From: Suillus spraguei | Lineage: Eukaryota; Basidiomycota; Agaricomycetes; Boletales; Suillaceae | NCBI GenBank assembly: GCA_016800925.1 | Contig: JABCPU010000062.1 | Location: forward strand, 171,597-235,596 | Length of the DNA stretch: 64,000 nt | Reading direction: 5' to 3' | Part shown: one piece after another, positions 1 through 11,107 of the stretch | How the letters are laid out: the number at the start of each line of letters is the position of its first letter | Numbering within the stretch: position 1 is the stretch's first letter | Notes under the pieces: model-generated | The model's input: only the letters and a program-made list of their open reading frames with translations | The model's database searches: none | What the model was told of the DNA's origin: nothing | Made by a program: the position numbers and the translations under genes

Positions 1-1
1 T

Positions 2-1665
2 AAGAACCTTCTGTACTTTAGAAGTGCACAGAAGCTTACCCGCCGCCAAGCACGTTGGCAATTAATTCTGTCTATTTATGACATAGAACTGCATCACGTT
101 GCAGGTACTAAATTAGCAGTACCTGATGCACTTTCCCGCCGGCCCGACTATGATTCCGGCAAAGACGATAACGAAGACCAGACCCTCCTCCCTGATGCTC
201 TATTCGTTCGTCTTATTGACACTGACTTGAAGGACGTACTGTCCTCCTCTGACCCCCTCGACGATCCTGTCTTCAAGACAGCGTCTGATGCCCTCGATGG
301 CGTGTGCCTTCCCCCTATGAAGTCGGCACTTTCCGATTGGAAGATTGAGGAGAACGTCCTCTATTTTAAGAACCGCGCCTATATCCCGCCGGCGCATCGT
401 TCCGCTATCCTGACTAGATATCATGATCATCCTACCGCGGGACACCCCGGTCGATTCAAAACTGAAGAACTCATAAAACGAGAAACCTGGTGGCCTGCAA
501 TGGGCTCTTATATTCGGAAATACGTTGAGGGTTGCGCCCTTTGTCAGCAAATGAAAGCGGATACTCATCCCGTTCGACCTCCGCTCGCGCCTATTCCTTC
601 ATCGGCTGTTCGCCCGTTCTCCCAGGTCTCCGTTGATCTTATCACCGACCTCCCCATCTCTGGAGGCTTTGACAGTATCATGGTCGTGGTAGACCATGGC
701 CTTACGAAGGGGGTAATCATTATCCCTTGTTTGAAAACTATCACGTCAGAAGGTGTGGCCAAACTATTTTTAAAACATGTTTACCGACGATTTGGACTCC
801 ATGACAAAGTCATCTCGGATCGAGGACCGCAATTCCTATCTCGCTTCTCAAAGGAACTTGCCCGACTTCTTGACTACGTCATCGCTCCATCTACGGCCTA
901 CCACCCCCAGACTGATGGCCAAACTGAAAGGCTAAATCAAGAACTTGAGACATACCTTCGTATCTACTGCCGTAACAACCCCGAAGATTGGGTAGAACAC
1001 CTTCCAATCGCCGAATTCGTCCACAACCACCGAAAACATGATGCAAGAAATGCATCACCCTTCTACCTAATGATGGGATACGAACCACGTGCTATACCTC
1101 ACCTAATCCCTGATTCATCCGTCCCTGCAGCAGAAGATCGAGTACGATCTCTGCAGAAGATAAGAGAAGAAGCAATCGCCTGTCATAACATTGCAATGCA
1201 GACAATGGCCGAACGATCCCGAGGAGATGAGTACATCCGTGGAAGATCGGAGATAAGGTTTGGCTATCTGCCGCTAATCTTAGACTTAAACTCCCATCAA
1301 GGAAACTGGCACCGAAACGATACGGACCTTTCCCGATCATCGATGTCTTATCACCTATCACGTTCACACTCAAGCTTCCTCCGCAGTGGAAGATCCATCC
1401 CACGTTCCATGCTTCTGTCTTATCATCCTATCGCGAAACCGACGTGCACGGTCCGAACTTCCCCGAACCACCACCTGACATCATCGAAGAAGAAGAAGAA
1501 TATGAAATTGAAGCGATCCTTTCTCACAAAGGAACCGGCAATCGCCGACGTTATCTTGTTTCGTGGAAAGGATACTCATCAGGAGATAACGAATGGCTCC
1601 CAGAAAAGAACTTGAAGAACTCCGCTCGAATCTTGAATGCTTATAAGAAGCAACACGCCCTCTGA
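2..1665 (+). pseudogene. Gypsy A pol 3' part: RNase H end, integrase, chromodomain
   Basis: The frame is open from base 2. It gives the RNase H C-terminus ([18 protein letters not shown]), then the integrase zinc finger (His-His, then CALC at about 532-543), then the DDE core ([30 protein letters not shown]). A chromodomain follows near 1490-1660 (YLVSWKGYSSGDNEW, LPEKNLKN). Compared with copy C, one base is missing near 1235-1245 (after SRGDEY), so the integrase tail and chromodomain continue in another frame. Integrase would insert the cDNA and the chromodomain would steer it to marked chromatin. The frameshift makes this copy non-functional. Confidence 0.92.
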
Positions 1666-1720
1666 TTATCCTTCAGTCAAATCAACTCGTGTCAAACACC
1701 TGATTAACTACCATTTCGAA

Positions 1721-3178
1721 ATGTCTTTCCCCACTACCTACATCACACCCGTTATTGCTGCCACCAATGACTCCGACTCTGAAACTGAACGATACGGAAC
1801 CCTCACCGCTGAAATTAACAACTCCTCTTATGTCGAAGCCGCCATTCTCTGCGAGGGACATGCCCTCGAAATCGAAAGAATCCTCACTGAAAGAGGCGCC
1901 TTCCCGGCCCTCCTCATCGTCAACATTATTCGTACTGCAGCCCTCATTGAAGCCACTGCCAAAGAAACAACGGAAATTACTCTCCGTCACCGCTTCATTC
2001 ATCTTCAAAAACGCATTCGTGCTTACGCTATGTTGCTGCTTCCCGATTCCTTTAAGAATGATGTTGAAGAAGCTATTCACATCGTTGCCGAACGTCGAGC
2101 AGGTGTTGCTCGACCTCCCTCTCCGCAGGAAGATACGCCACTTCCTATCCCAGCACCCTCTTCTTCACGCGCTTATTCTAGTCTTGATGCCTTTACTGGC
2201 TTATACACTGCTGTCCAAGAAATCGGACGACTTACAAACGAAGTCGTCGAAACCATTCAACAGTCAGTCACGGAAACAAGAGCAGCTAGAAACCTAGTGG
2301 AGGAAGCTATTACTGATTTACAGCAGACGCAAAATGATCTTGCCTCCCCACGAACTCCATCTCCAATTCAACGACCAACTTCACCGCCCCCTATTACACT
2401 CTTATGACCACCCCGCATGGCTGTATGAACCATGCACAGAAGACCAGTTTGAAGCCGCAAACTGCTAGGTATCTCTGCCACTGAATTGGTAACACTAGGT
2501 CCTCGACTCCGCGACCTCCACATACATCCTCCTATGTCTATCCCATCGTCATTCGGTCCTATGGATCCCGTTTCACCGGTCTTAGTAAAAGACTTCGGTA
2601 TCACTTCTCCCTCTTCATCCACTGAACTCCTTGCGGCTGCCGAACGAGACGTTACTCCGGATCTCCCCATGTCAGCATACACGTTGTCTACCGCTCAGCA
2701 AGCGCAACTTAAGCGGGCTAACACCCTTGCCTTAAAACGAATGACGAAGAAAAAGGGAAAGAAGCGCGCCAGATCCACTAGTCCCACGCCTATCATTACT
2801 CCGTCTCCCTTACGCAAAGTCTCTTCTAACCCTGACGAGAACATGAAATGCCGCGTTGTGGATTACTAGGACATCGTCAAAAGAACTGTGCGAATATCAG
2901 TGCAAGGTTTGCAGATACTGGTCGCCCACTCATTTGTCCCTCTACTGCCCTAACCGAGTCGGGCCTCCTCCCTTCGAGTTAACTTGGAAAGATGAGGGTT
3001 TTACGACGCACTTCGTGCTTGGGAAAAGCAACTTGACGACGAACGTATTCAAGCAGAGAAAAGAAGGATTCTAAACGACGCGCTGGTTTGGAGGAAGCTA
3101 AGTACATGATGAGTGGATCTGTTGTGATGAAGATTACGACTGGAGGATGACCCGTCTACTATGCGAACAAGATGAGTA
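1721..3178 (+). pseudogene. Gypsy A accessory ORF3 downstream of pol (broken)
   Basis: This ORF starts 55 bases after the pol stop and lies before the 3' LTR, where an env gene would sit. It is clearly related to the 489-codon ORF of copy C (53534-55003). The N-terminal half reads as helices (CEGHALEIERILTERGAFPA, LVEEAITDLQQTQ), followed by a Pro/Ser/Thr linker. Frame is lost near 2400 and again near 2850. Only pieces of the zinc-knuckle part are readable (MKC..., YQCKVCRYWSPTHLSLYCP) at about 2840-2955. It has no signal peptide or membrane segment, so it is not envelope-like. Function is unknown. The stop position is inferred by alignment to copy C. Confidence 0.75.
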
Positions 3179-3210
3179 AAGTCGGTGACTTTACGTGTAA
3201 AAGGGGGTAA

Positions 3211-3679
3211 TGTTACAATCGTACGTGCCCCTATTCATTTTCTTACTTCATTTACCTGTATATTACATAACATGACTCTGACTCATATGCTCAACGCATC
3301 TGTACTATAGTTGCCTTCCTTCTTTGGATACGCACTTACATTCTCACGCCTCTCTTGGTCTGTGCGCACATATTGGCCTATTTAAGCACAGTGTACTTGT
3401 AGTAGATTCCTACTTTAATCTTACTGGGTTTTACCTGGAATCTCCTTCGCTTAGGTCTCCAACCTAAGTCGTCTTGAATCGTCTCTAAGTCTAAGCACTC
3501 CTTAGCCTTAGTCTCTATTCTCGCGGATACCTCTTCGACTTGTCTTGAGGCTGAACCCTTGATCGTACTGGAACACGTTCCTTGTACTTTCACCTTGTCT
3601 CTTTTAGACATTGAAGAACTCCCAGCAGACCGTCTGTGTTATTTCACTGTCGCTGGTGACGCCACCCCAGTTCGTAACA
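3211..3679 (+). repeat. 3' LTR of gypsy copy A (469 bp)
   Basis: The LTR begins tgttac and ends gtaaca, giving 6-bp inverted ends of TG...CA type. It is preceded by the purine tract aaagggggtaa. A TATA-like box (tatttaag) sits at 3379-3386. The 11-mer actttaatctt at 3412-3422 lies about 33 bases from the start of the TATA box, which fits a transcription start there. The same 11-mer is the exact complement of the site just inside the 5' LTR of copy B (see 10624-10634). The LTR is inverted relative to the truncated LTR that follows it. Confidence 0.93.
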
Positions 3680-4031
3680 CAAGGGTCTGGCCTCAAAGAC
3701 AAGTCAAGAGGTTCTGCAAGAATAGAGACTAAGGCTAAGGAGTGCTTAGACTTAGAGACGATTCAAGACGACTTAGGTTGGAGGCCTAAGCGAAGGAGAT
3801 TCCAGGTAAAACCCAGTAAGATTAAAGTAAGGAATCTACTACAAGTACACTGTGCTTAAATAGGCCAATATGTGCGCACAGACCAAGTAACCGTGAGAAT
3901 GTAACTGCGTATCCTAATAAGGAAGGCATGCGTTGTACAGATGCGTTGAGCATATGAGTCAGAGTCATGTGACATGATATACAAGTAAGGAGACAAAGGG
4001 AAAATGAATAGGGGCACGTACGACTGTAACA
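3680..4031 (-). repeat. Truncated 3' LTR of gypsy copy B (352 bp)
   Basis: This matches the complete LTR at 10636-11107 but lacks the terminal 119 bases. It starts at the base corresponding to 10755 of that LTR and ends with the reverse complement of tgttacagtcg at 4031. On its low-coordinate side it joins copy A's complete LTR directly. The break is best explained by insertion of copy A, with the missing piece expected left of the window. Confidence 0.9.
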
Positions 4032-4054
4032 TTACCCCCGTATTACGGTGAAAG

Positions 4055-5523
4055 TCACCGGCTTTCAAACATCTCTATTGTGTCATAGACGGGATCATAG
4101 TCGTCATAGTTGGCGACGTCTTCATCAGCGGCAGATCCTCCTAGCATGTAAGCCGTTTCCTCTTCTGCTACAGTTCTCGCCCGTCGACCTTCCTTTCGTC
4201 GTCGACGGTTAATAAGATACTGTTCCCACCTACGCAGTGCATCATAAAATCCATCATCCTTCCAGGTAAGCATAAACGAGGTTCCCCACGACGCTGGGGC
4301 AGTAGATGGACAGATGAGTGGGAGCATGTCGCAGACAGATTTGACACTGATAGTCGGGACAATTCTTTTGTCGATGTCCGATGATACCACAGATTCGGCA
4401 TTTCATGTTTTCATCAGTGTTGGAAATGGACATGCGTAGTGGTGATGGTGAGATAATGGGTGTAGGGCTGGTGGATCTAGCACGCTTCTTCCCTTTCTTT
4501 CGTGTCATGCGTTTTAAGGCAAAGGCGTTGTCACGTCGAAGCTGTGCCTGCTGCTTGGTGGTCAAGGTATACGCAGATGCGGGGAGGTCGGGAGTGGTTC
4601 TACGTTCAGCGTCCGCAAGGAGTTCGTTAGAGGAAGAGGGGAAGTGATGCCTAAGTCTTTTACTAAGACTGGTGAGACAGGGTCCATTGGACCAAACGAT
4701 GATGGGATAGACATGGGAGGATGAATGTGAAGGTCACGAAGACGAGGACCTAGTGCTATTAATTCGGCTACGGGAATTCCTAACTTTTTGCAGCTTCACA
4801 CTGTTCCTCTGTACAGGGCTCGTATAACCACGTGGGATGGTCATGAGAGACTACGATGCAAGAGGTGAAGTCTGTTGTTCGATTGGAGATGGGGTTCGGG
4901 GGAAGAGAGGTCGGCTTGTGTTTGTTGCAAATCAGTGATGGCTTCTTCGACTAAGTTTCTGGCTGCTCTGGTTTCAGCGACTGATTGCTGGATGGTTTTG
5001 ACGACTGCATTGGTGAGCTGCCCAATCTCCTGGACAGCAGTGCATAAGCCAGCAAGGGCGTCAACACTAGAATACATGCGCGAAGCAGGGGGTGCTGGAA
5101 TAGGAAGTGGGTATCTTCCTGCGGAGAGGGAGGTCGAGCAATGCCTGCTCGTCGTTCGGCCACGATGTGAATAGCTTCTTCAACATCGCTTTTAAAAGAA
5201 CTGGGAAGCAGCAACATAGCGTAAGAACGAATACGTTTTTGAAGATGTAGGAAGCGTTGACATATGTAGTATCTGTAGCTTCATTGGCTGTAGCTTCGAT
5301 GAGGGCGGCAGTACGGATAATGTTGACAAGGAGGAGGGCCGGAAAGGCACCTCTTTCTGTGAGGATTCTTTCAATTTCAAGGGCGTGTCCTTCACATAGA
5401 AGGGCGGCTTCAATGTAGGAAGTGTTGTTGATTTCGGTGGTAAGGGATCCATAGTGTTCAGCATCAGAGTCGAGTCATTGTTGGCAATGGTAACGGGGTG
5501 ATGTAGGCAGTGGGGAAAGACAT
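4055..5523 (-). pseudogene. Gypsy B accessory ORF3 (zinc-knuckle protein), frameshifted
   Basis: The ATG lies 54 bases after the end of the chromodomain frame. The order matches copy C: an alpha-helical N-terminal part, a Pro/Ser-rich linker, a basic patch (MTRKKGKKRARS at about 4500) and a CCHC knuckle (CRICGIIGHRQKNC). A second C-x2-C...H...C cluster (CQICLRHAPTHLSIYC) follows near 4315-4365, then an acidic tail. Several indels split it into four frames (about 5230, 4870, 4640 and 4310). The knuckles suggest nucleic-acid binding, but the sequence does not show what it does for the element. Confidence 0.78.
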
Positions 5524-5577
5524 TTCGATGGTAGTAGTTGATCAAGTGCTAGTGCGAGTTGATTGACTGAAGGATAA

Positions 5578-8500
5578 TCAGAGGGGTGTTGCTTCTTATA
5601 AGCATTCAATATTCGAGCGGAGTTCTTCAAGTTCTTTCTGGGAGCCATTCGTTATCTCCCGATGAATATCCTTTCCAAGAAACGAGATAGCGTCGGCGAG
5701 TGCCGGTTCCTTTGTGAGAAAGAATTGCTTCTATTTCATATTCTTCTTCTTCTTCGATGATGTCAGGTGGTGGTTCAGGGAAGTTCGGACCGTGTACGTC
5801 CGTTTCGCTATAGGACGATAAGACGGAAGCGTGGAATGTAGGATGGATTTTCCACTGCGGAGGGAGTTGAGTGTGAATGTGATGGGTGATAAGACATCGA
5901 TGATCGGGAAAGGTCCGTATCGCTTTGGCGCAAGTTTCTTGATGGGAGTTTGAGTCTAAGATTGGCAGCAGATACCAAACCTTATCTCCGATCTTCCATG
6001 GGATGTACTTATCTCCTCGGGATCGTTCGCCATTGTTTGCATTGCAATGTTATGGCAGGCGATTGCTTCTTCTCTTATCTTCTGCAGGATCGTACTCGAT
6101 CTTCTGCTGCGGGACTGATGAATCAGGGATAAGGTGAGGGATGGCGCGTGGTTCGTATCCCATCATCAAATAAAAGGGTGATGCATTCCTTGCATCGTGT
6201 TTTCGGTGGTTGTGGACGAATTCTGCTATTGGTAGGTGTTCTACCCAATCTTCGGGTTGTTGCGGCAATAGATGCGTAGGTATGTTTCAAGTTCTTGATT
6301 AAGCCTTTCCGTTTGACCATCAGTCTGAGGGTGATAAGCCGTAGATGGAGCAATGACGTAGTTGAGAAGTCGGGCAAGCTCCTTAGAGAAGCGTGATAGG
6401 AACTGCGGACCTCGATCTGAGATAACTTTGTCATGGAGTCCAAATCGACGGTAAACATGTTTCAAGAATAGCTTAGCAATTCCTTCGGAGTGACGGTTTT
6501 CAAACAAGGGATAATAATTACCCCCTTCATAAGGCCATGATCTACCACGACCATGATACTGTCAAAGCCCCAGAGACAGGGAGGTCGGTGATAAGATCGA
6601 CAGAGACCTGGAGAAAGGACGGGTCGCAGAGGAGGGAATCGGGGTAAGTGGGGGTCGAACGGGATGTGTATCCGCTTTCATTTGCTGACAAAGGGCGCAA
6701 CCCTCAACGTATTTCCGAATATAGGAGCCCATGGCAGGCCACCAGGCTTCTCTTTTGACGAGCTCTTCAGTTTTGAATCTACCGGGGTGGCCCGCAGTAG
6801 GGTGATCATGATACCATTTCAGGATATCGGAACGATGTGCTGGTGGAATGTAGGCACGATTCTTAAAATAGAGGACGTTCTCCTCATCTTCCAGTCAGAG
6901 AGTGCCGATTTCATAGGGGGAAGGCACACGCCATCAAGGGCGTCAGAGCTGTTTTAAAGACAGGGTCGTCAAGGGGTCAGAGGATGACAAACATCCTTCA
7001 GGTCGGTGTCAATAAGACGAACGAATAGAGCGTCAGGGAGGAGGGTCTGGTCTTCGTTATCGTCTTTGCCAGAGTCGTAGTCAGGCGGCGGGATAGTGCA
7101 TCTGGTACTGCTAATTTAGTACCTGCAACGTGATGCAGTTCAATTCATAGATAGACAAAATCAATTGCCAACGTGCTTGGCGACGGGTAAGCTTCTGTGC
7201 ACTTCTAAAGTACAGAAGATTCTTGTGGTCGGTGAATACTAGGACGGGTGTGGGTTTCCTTCAAGATAATGGCGCCATTCATTCAATGCCGGATTACGGC
7301 AAGGAGTTCCGATCAAAGATCTGGTAATTGCGTTCTGCGGGTTCAAAGACTGTGAGAGATATGCACATGGGTGATAAACACCATTCTCATCAGTCTGCAG
7401 AGAACTCCGCCAGTTGCTACGAGCGAAGCGTCGGTAGCAATAGCAAATTGTCGGGAAGGATCAGGGTTACGGAGTACCGGTTGGGATGTAAAGCATCGTT
7501 TCAGTTCTTCGAAGGTGTCCATGCATTCGGTTGACCAGTCAAAGGCTTATCTTTCTTTGTTAAATCGATAAGAGGTCGGGCAATGTCAGAATAGTGGGAA
7601 ATGAACGTGCGGTAGAAGTTGCAAAAGCCTAGGAATGACCGAACATCTTTTACAGATTTTGGGACTGGCCATTCGGAGATTCCCTTGTCTTGGTGGTATC
7701 CATAGCAACTTGTCCGGGGCGAATTATCATTCCGAGATATTCCACTTCTTCTGCATCAAAGGTGCATTTTCTGGTTTCAAGAATAGATGTTCCTTTCGTA
7801 TCTTCATCAAAACCCGTCTTGTTCGTTCACGATGTTCTGCCATGGTTGTAGAGAAAATAGGATATCGTCCATGTAGATAACCATCCATCCTTCATTGATT
7901 TCCTGCTGGAAGTGTGATTCATGTATGCTTGGAAAGTTGCCGGGGAATTGCAGAGGCCAAAGAACATGACGTTCGGTTCGAAAAGGCGAATTCCGTAGTA
8001 AAAGCAGCTTTCCAGCGATCATCGGGATGAATGCGAATATTGTTATAACCGGACCGGATATCCATTTTCGTAAAGAACTGTGCATTATGAAGACGTGCGA
8101 CAAGGGAGATAGGAAGTGGGAGCGGATAGGCGTTCTTGACTGTCCAATCATTGATGTAGCGATAATCTTGACAGGGACGCATTCTCCACTCTTCTTTCCC
8201 ACAAAGAAGAAGCCACTGGCTTGGGGTGATTTCGATTCTGAGATAAAACCTTTCGCAACGTTTTCATCAATAAATGTTTTGACGGCAGCGCGTTCTTTTT
8301 CCGATAGCGGGTAAACCTTAGACTTCGAGGGATGAAACCGGGTTTAGTATCAATCCGATGATCAATACCAGGGCGTTCGGGGGGTAGTTTGTTCAGCCGT
8401 CTTTAGCAAAGACGTCTGCAAAGTCATGCAATAGTCCGGGACCAATTCTTCGAAGGATTTCTTTTTCTTTTCCTTCTCATCTGTGGCGAATTCCTGAGCT

Positions 8501-9650
8501 TTGTTACTGTATTTCGGAGGTGGAAGGGGATTGTGGAGTAATTGGGAGTTGTTCAAGTCGAGAAGTTCCATCACATGTCAGGGGTGTGTCCATGGAAACT
8601 TCTTCTATGATTCTCATGCTAACTCCATCAGTATCGTATTCCACAAGAAATTCTCCATCTCCTAGTTCATAAGAGGAAATTTCACGTACTTCTGGCGCAT
8701 GCCAGACATCCTGCATTGTGTTGAATTGGTCATCATCCTCTGTTGGGATCAATGAGGGCACGGGTTCTTCTTCATCGGGGATTCTTCATCGAAGCTGAAA
8801 GAGTTTTCAGGGGAACGTAGAATTTGGACAATTTTGGTACGTTGGTATCTCGTCCGGGATCTCTTCTTCTGCTTTTCTTTTCCATGCTTCTGTTCATCTA
8901 TGGTCGTTGCTCAAAGGTTCTTGTCCGACTCGATGCTCTGGTTCAGATTCATTCTTGCGTTTTCTGCGCGGGGAATGGTGATACTGCTCGTGGTAATTGT
9001 ACACGGGAGCAGGTTCTGTAGTACATGGCATTTGTACTTCTGGTTCAGGATCTCGAAGAGTAAGAGGGGTGACGAGGATTTCGGAAGTCGGGAATGTTGC
9101 CACTGGAAATGATTGAAAGTTGGGGCAATCCATTCTTCTTCCTATCCGTATCTATATCGATTTCGATTTCATCCGATTTTGCCGTTCGAGGAAGGACAAG
9201 TGTTTCAGCAGCCCAATCTATACTTGGGTTCATTGCCATAACCATGGAATTCCCAGAAGGATTTGATCTCTTCTTCCTAGTTTGGTAATATTGAATTTTC
9301 CATACATGGTTCGTTCATCATTTTAACCACCAGGAGACAGTAGTGCGTGATCGGTCCTCCTTTGATAAGAGTTCCATCTGCCGTAGTAACTCGAAACGGT
9401 GTTTTGAGTTTTCGTTGTGTGATTTGATGGAGTTTCACAAACTCTTCGGAGATGAATGTTCCGGCTGCGCCTGAGTCAATAACAGCGGTGGTGTCGACGT
9501 ATTTTAAGCGAGTACCGAGTGAAGGGTGATAGGGACACGAAGTTCTTTTCTTTCACCTACAGCATGTACAAGTCTTAGTAATACATCAGGAGAAACATAC
9601 GTCGAGTCTTTGTTTCTCCAAGTCAAAAATCCGCGACAATCCGCCTCACA
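5578..9650 (-). pseudogene. Gypsy B pol: protease, RT, RNase H, integrase, chromodomain
   Basis: The aspartic protease active site reads IDSGAAGTF near 9460-9482. Reverse transcriptase has the CQDYRYIN block near 8160, KMDIRSGYNN near 8060 and the catalytic VIYMDDIL near 7870. RNase H continues to about 7080. Integrase shows a zinc finger (CALC near 6695) and a DDE core (SVDLITDLP near 6600, VISDRGPQF near 6410, QTDGQTERLNQE near 6310). The chromodomain lies near 5600-5720. Indels and lost frames occur throughout (for example at about 8000, 6490, 6270 and 6070), so no full polyprotein can be made. Confidence 0.9.
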
Positions 9651-9656
9651 GTTTCT

Positions 9657-10458
9657 TCATCTTCTTCCCTTCTCTTCTTTGACTTCAGTTTGTCGGAGCG
9701 GGGTCTTCTTCTTTCTATCAGGACAATTATGAATACGATGTCCTGTCTTCTTGCATCCGAAGCATTGTCCTTTCTTCATGCATTCGGATCTTTCCATATC
9801 GGAGATTCGATCTACAACCATTGCGTTGGAATCACGATTGGGATTAACGTGCATTTCCATATTCTTCTTCTTCTGTTGTGGAGCATGACGTGTCCTCATG
9901 GCTTGAAGACGATGATGGGAGTTGTCAATGGACACGCATTGCAACACAACGTCTCGGAATACTTCTGAAACATCTCCTAGTGCGAAAAGCTTTGTAAGGA
10001 TACCCCAATTAAGGCCATCTTGGAAGAATTGGATCTTCGTTGCATTATCAGTGATATGAGCCTTGGCTGCAAGTGCCTCGAAATTGCGATATAGGTGTGA
10101 AGATCTCCAGTTCCTTGTTTGAGGTCCCTGAGTTTCGTGAGTGCAGTTCCTTTGGTATCCACGGGTCAAAGGCTTCTTTGAAACTTTTCATAAAATCGAC
10201 CATTGTCCCATAACCAACTTTTTGTCCAGAGGTGTCGGTTGATTGAGCATGGTCAAGGAATTGCTCTTTCCAGGATTTGGCATTCTTCTCGGTCATAAAG
10301 GATGTTATGAAAATGATATTCTGTTTGTCGGTGGTGTAAAGCTTTTCGTTGATGTCAAAGTGCAAGTTGCACGACTGGATAAACTCGCGAGAGTTATCGC
10401 GATCTCCATCAAAACCTTTTGGTTGACCGATCTTGTATTCAAATTCTTTGGTCGCCAT
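9657..10458 (-). pseudogene. Gypsy B gag (capsid and CCHC nucleocapsid), frameshifted
   Basis: The ATG at 10458 opens a gag-type reading (IGQPKGFDGDRDNSREFI, then FMTEKNAKSWKEQF), typical of the retrotransposon gag family. Frame is lost near 10160, after FDPWIPK, and again near 10085, before FEALAAKAHITDN. The final frame gives a capsid C-terminal part and one zinc knuckle, CFGCKKTGHRIHNC, near 9725-9765. Gag would form the particle that packages the element's RNA. With two frameshifts it cannot be made. Confidence 0.88.
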
Positions 10459-10623
10459 GTTTGATGATTCTTCTGATGAGTTATACTTTCTCGGTGCCTA
10501 CACGCGCTGTCTTGCTGTCCGTTAGGGCTTGTCTTGACAATCTGCTCAGCGTACACGTACGCTAGTCTGCTTCTTAAGCGATCAGGGTTCGGGTCAAAGA
10601 CTGGATAGTCGACGATCAGATAG

Positions 10624-10634
10624 ACTTTAATCTT
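10624..10634 (-). promoter_or_regulatory. Primer-binding site of Tf1-like self-priming type
   Basis: On the minus strand, one base after the 5' LTR end (10636), the sequence aagattaaagt occurs. It is the exact 11-base complement of actttaatctt inside the element's own LTR (minus strand, 10904-10894). That LTR 11-mer lies about 33 bases past the start of its TATA-like box. The pairing stops after exactly 11 bases on both sides. In Tf1/sushi elements the first 11 bases of the RNA fold back onto such a site and are cleaved to give the primer. No tRNA-type primer site was seen here. Confidence 0.72.
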
Positions 10635-10635
10635 T

Positions 10636-11107
10636 TGTTACGAACTGGGGTGCATCACCAGCGACAGTGAAAGACACAGATGGTCTGCTGGGAGGTTCTT
10701 ACAATGTCAGAAGTAGACAAGGTGAAAGTACAAGGAACTCGTTCCGAGTACGATCAAGGGTCTGGCCTCAAAGACAAGTCCAAGAGGTTCTGCAAGAATA
10801 GAGACTAAGGCTAAGGAGTGCTTAGACTTAGAGACGATTCAAGACGACTTAGGTTGGAGGCCTAAGCGAAGGAGATTCCAGGTAAAACCCAGTAAGATTA
10901 AAGTAAGGAATCTACTACAAGTACACTGTGCTTAAATAGGCCAATATGTGCGCACAGACCAAGTAACCGTGAGAATGTAACTGCGTATCCTAATAAGGAA
11001 GGCATGCGTTGTACAGATGCGTTGAGCATATGAGTCAGAGTCATGTGACATGATATACAAGTAAGGAGACAAAGGGAAAATGAATAGGGGCACGTACGAC
11101 TGTAACA
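10636..11107 (-). repeat. 5' LTR of gypsy copy B (472 bp)
   Basis: The LTR is bounded by tgttac and gtaaca. It contains a TATA-like tatttaag (minus strand, about 10930-10937) and the putative RNA start 11-mer at 10904-10894. It is close to the LTRs at 3211-3679 and 53026-53500. It is the most complete LTR of copy B and the reference used to measure the 119-base loss in the other one. Confidence 0.93.

Larger units (their letters stand above)
1..3679 (+). mobile_element. Ty3/gypsy chromovirus copy A, 5' part outside window
   Basis: The window opens inside the RNase H part of pol. In order it then shows integrase, chromodomain, an extra downstream ORF, a purine tract (3200-3210) and a complete 3' LTR. 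Gag, protease, reverse transcriptase and the 5' LTR must lie left of the window. The layout and protein sequence match copy B (minus strand, 3680-11107) and copy C (minus strand, 53026-55928), so all three are one family. The 3' LTR abuts a broken LTR of copy B, which suggests this copy inserted into copy B. The pol and downstream ORFs each carry frameshifts, so the element is dead. Confidence 0.93.
3680..11107 (-). mobile_element. Ty3/gypsy chromovirus copy B, near full length, decayed
   Basis: Read on the minus strand, the order is complete 5' LTR (11107-10636), self-priming-type primer site, gag, protease, reverse transcriptase, RNase H, integrase, chromodomain, accessory ORF3 and truncated 3' LTR. 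It is the only copy in the window that keeps gag, reverse transcriptase and the 5' end. Multiple frameshifts break every ORF. The chromodomain and self-priming site place it near the Tf1/sushi chromoviruses. The flank of the 5' LTR is gtatg at 11108-11112; the matching target duplicate cannot be seen because copy A interrupts the 3' LTR. Confidence 0.92.

Noticed and set aside
4875..5174. Plus-strand ORF of 99 codons opposite gypsy B ORF3
   Set aside because: It is the reverse-strand reading of the ORF3 relic; the same shadow appears opposite copy C at 54327-54647.
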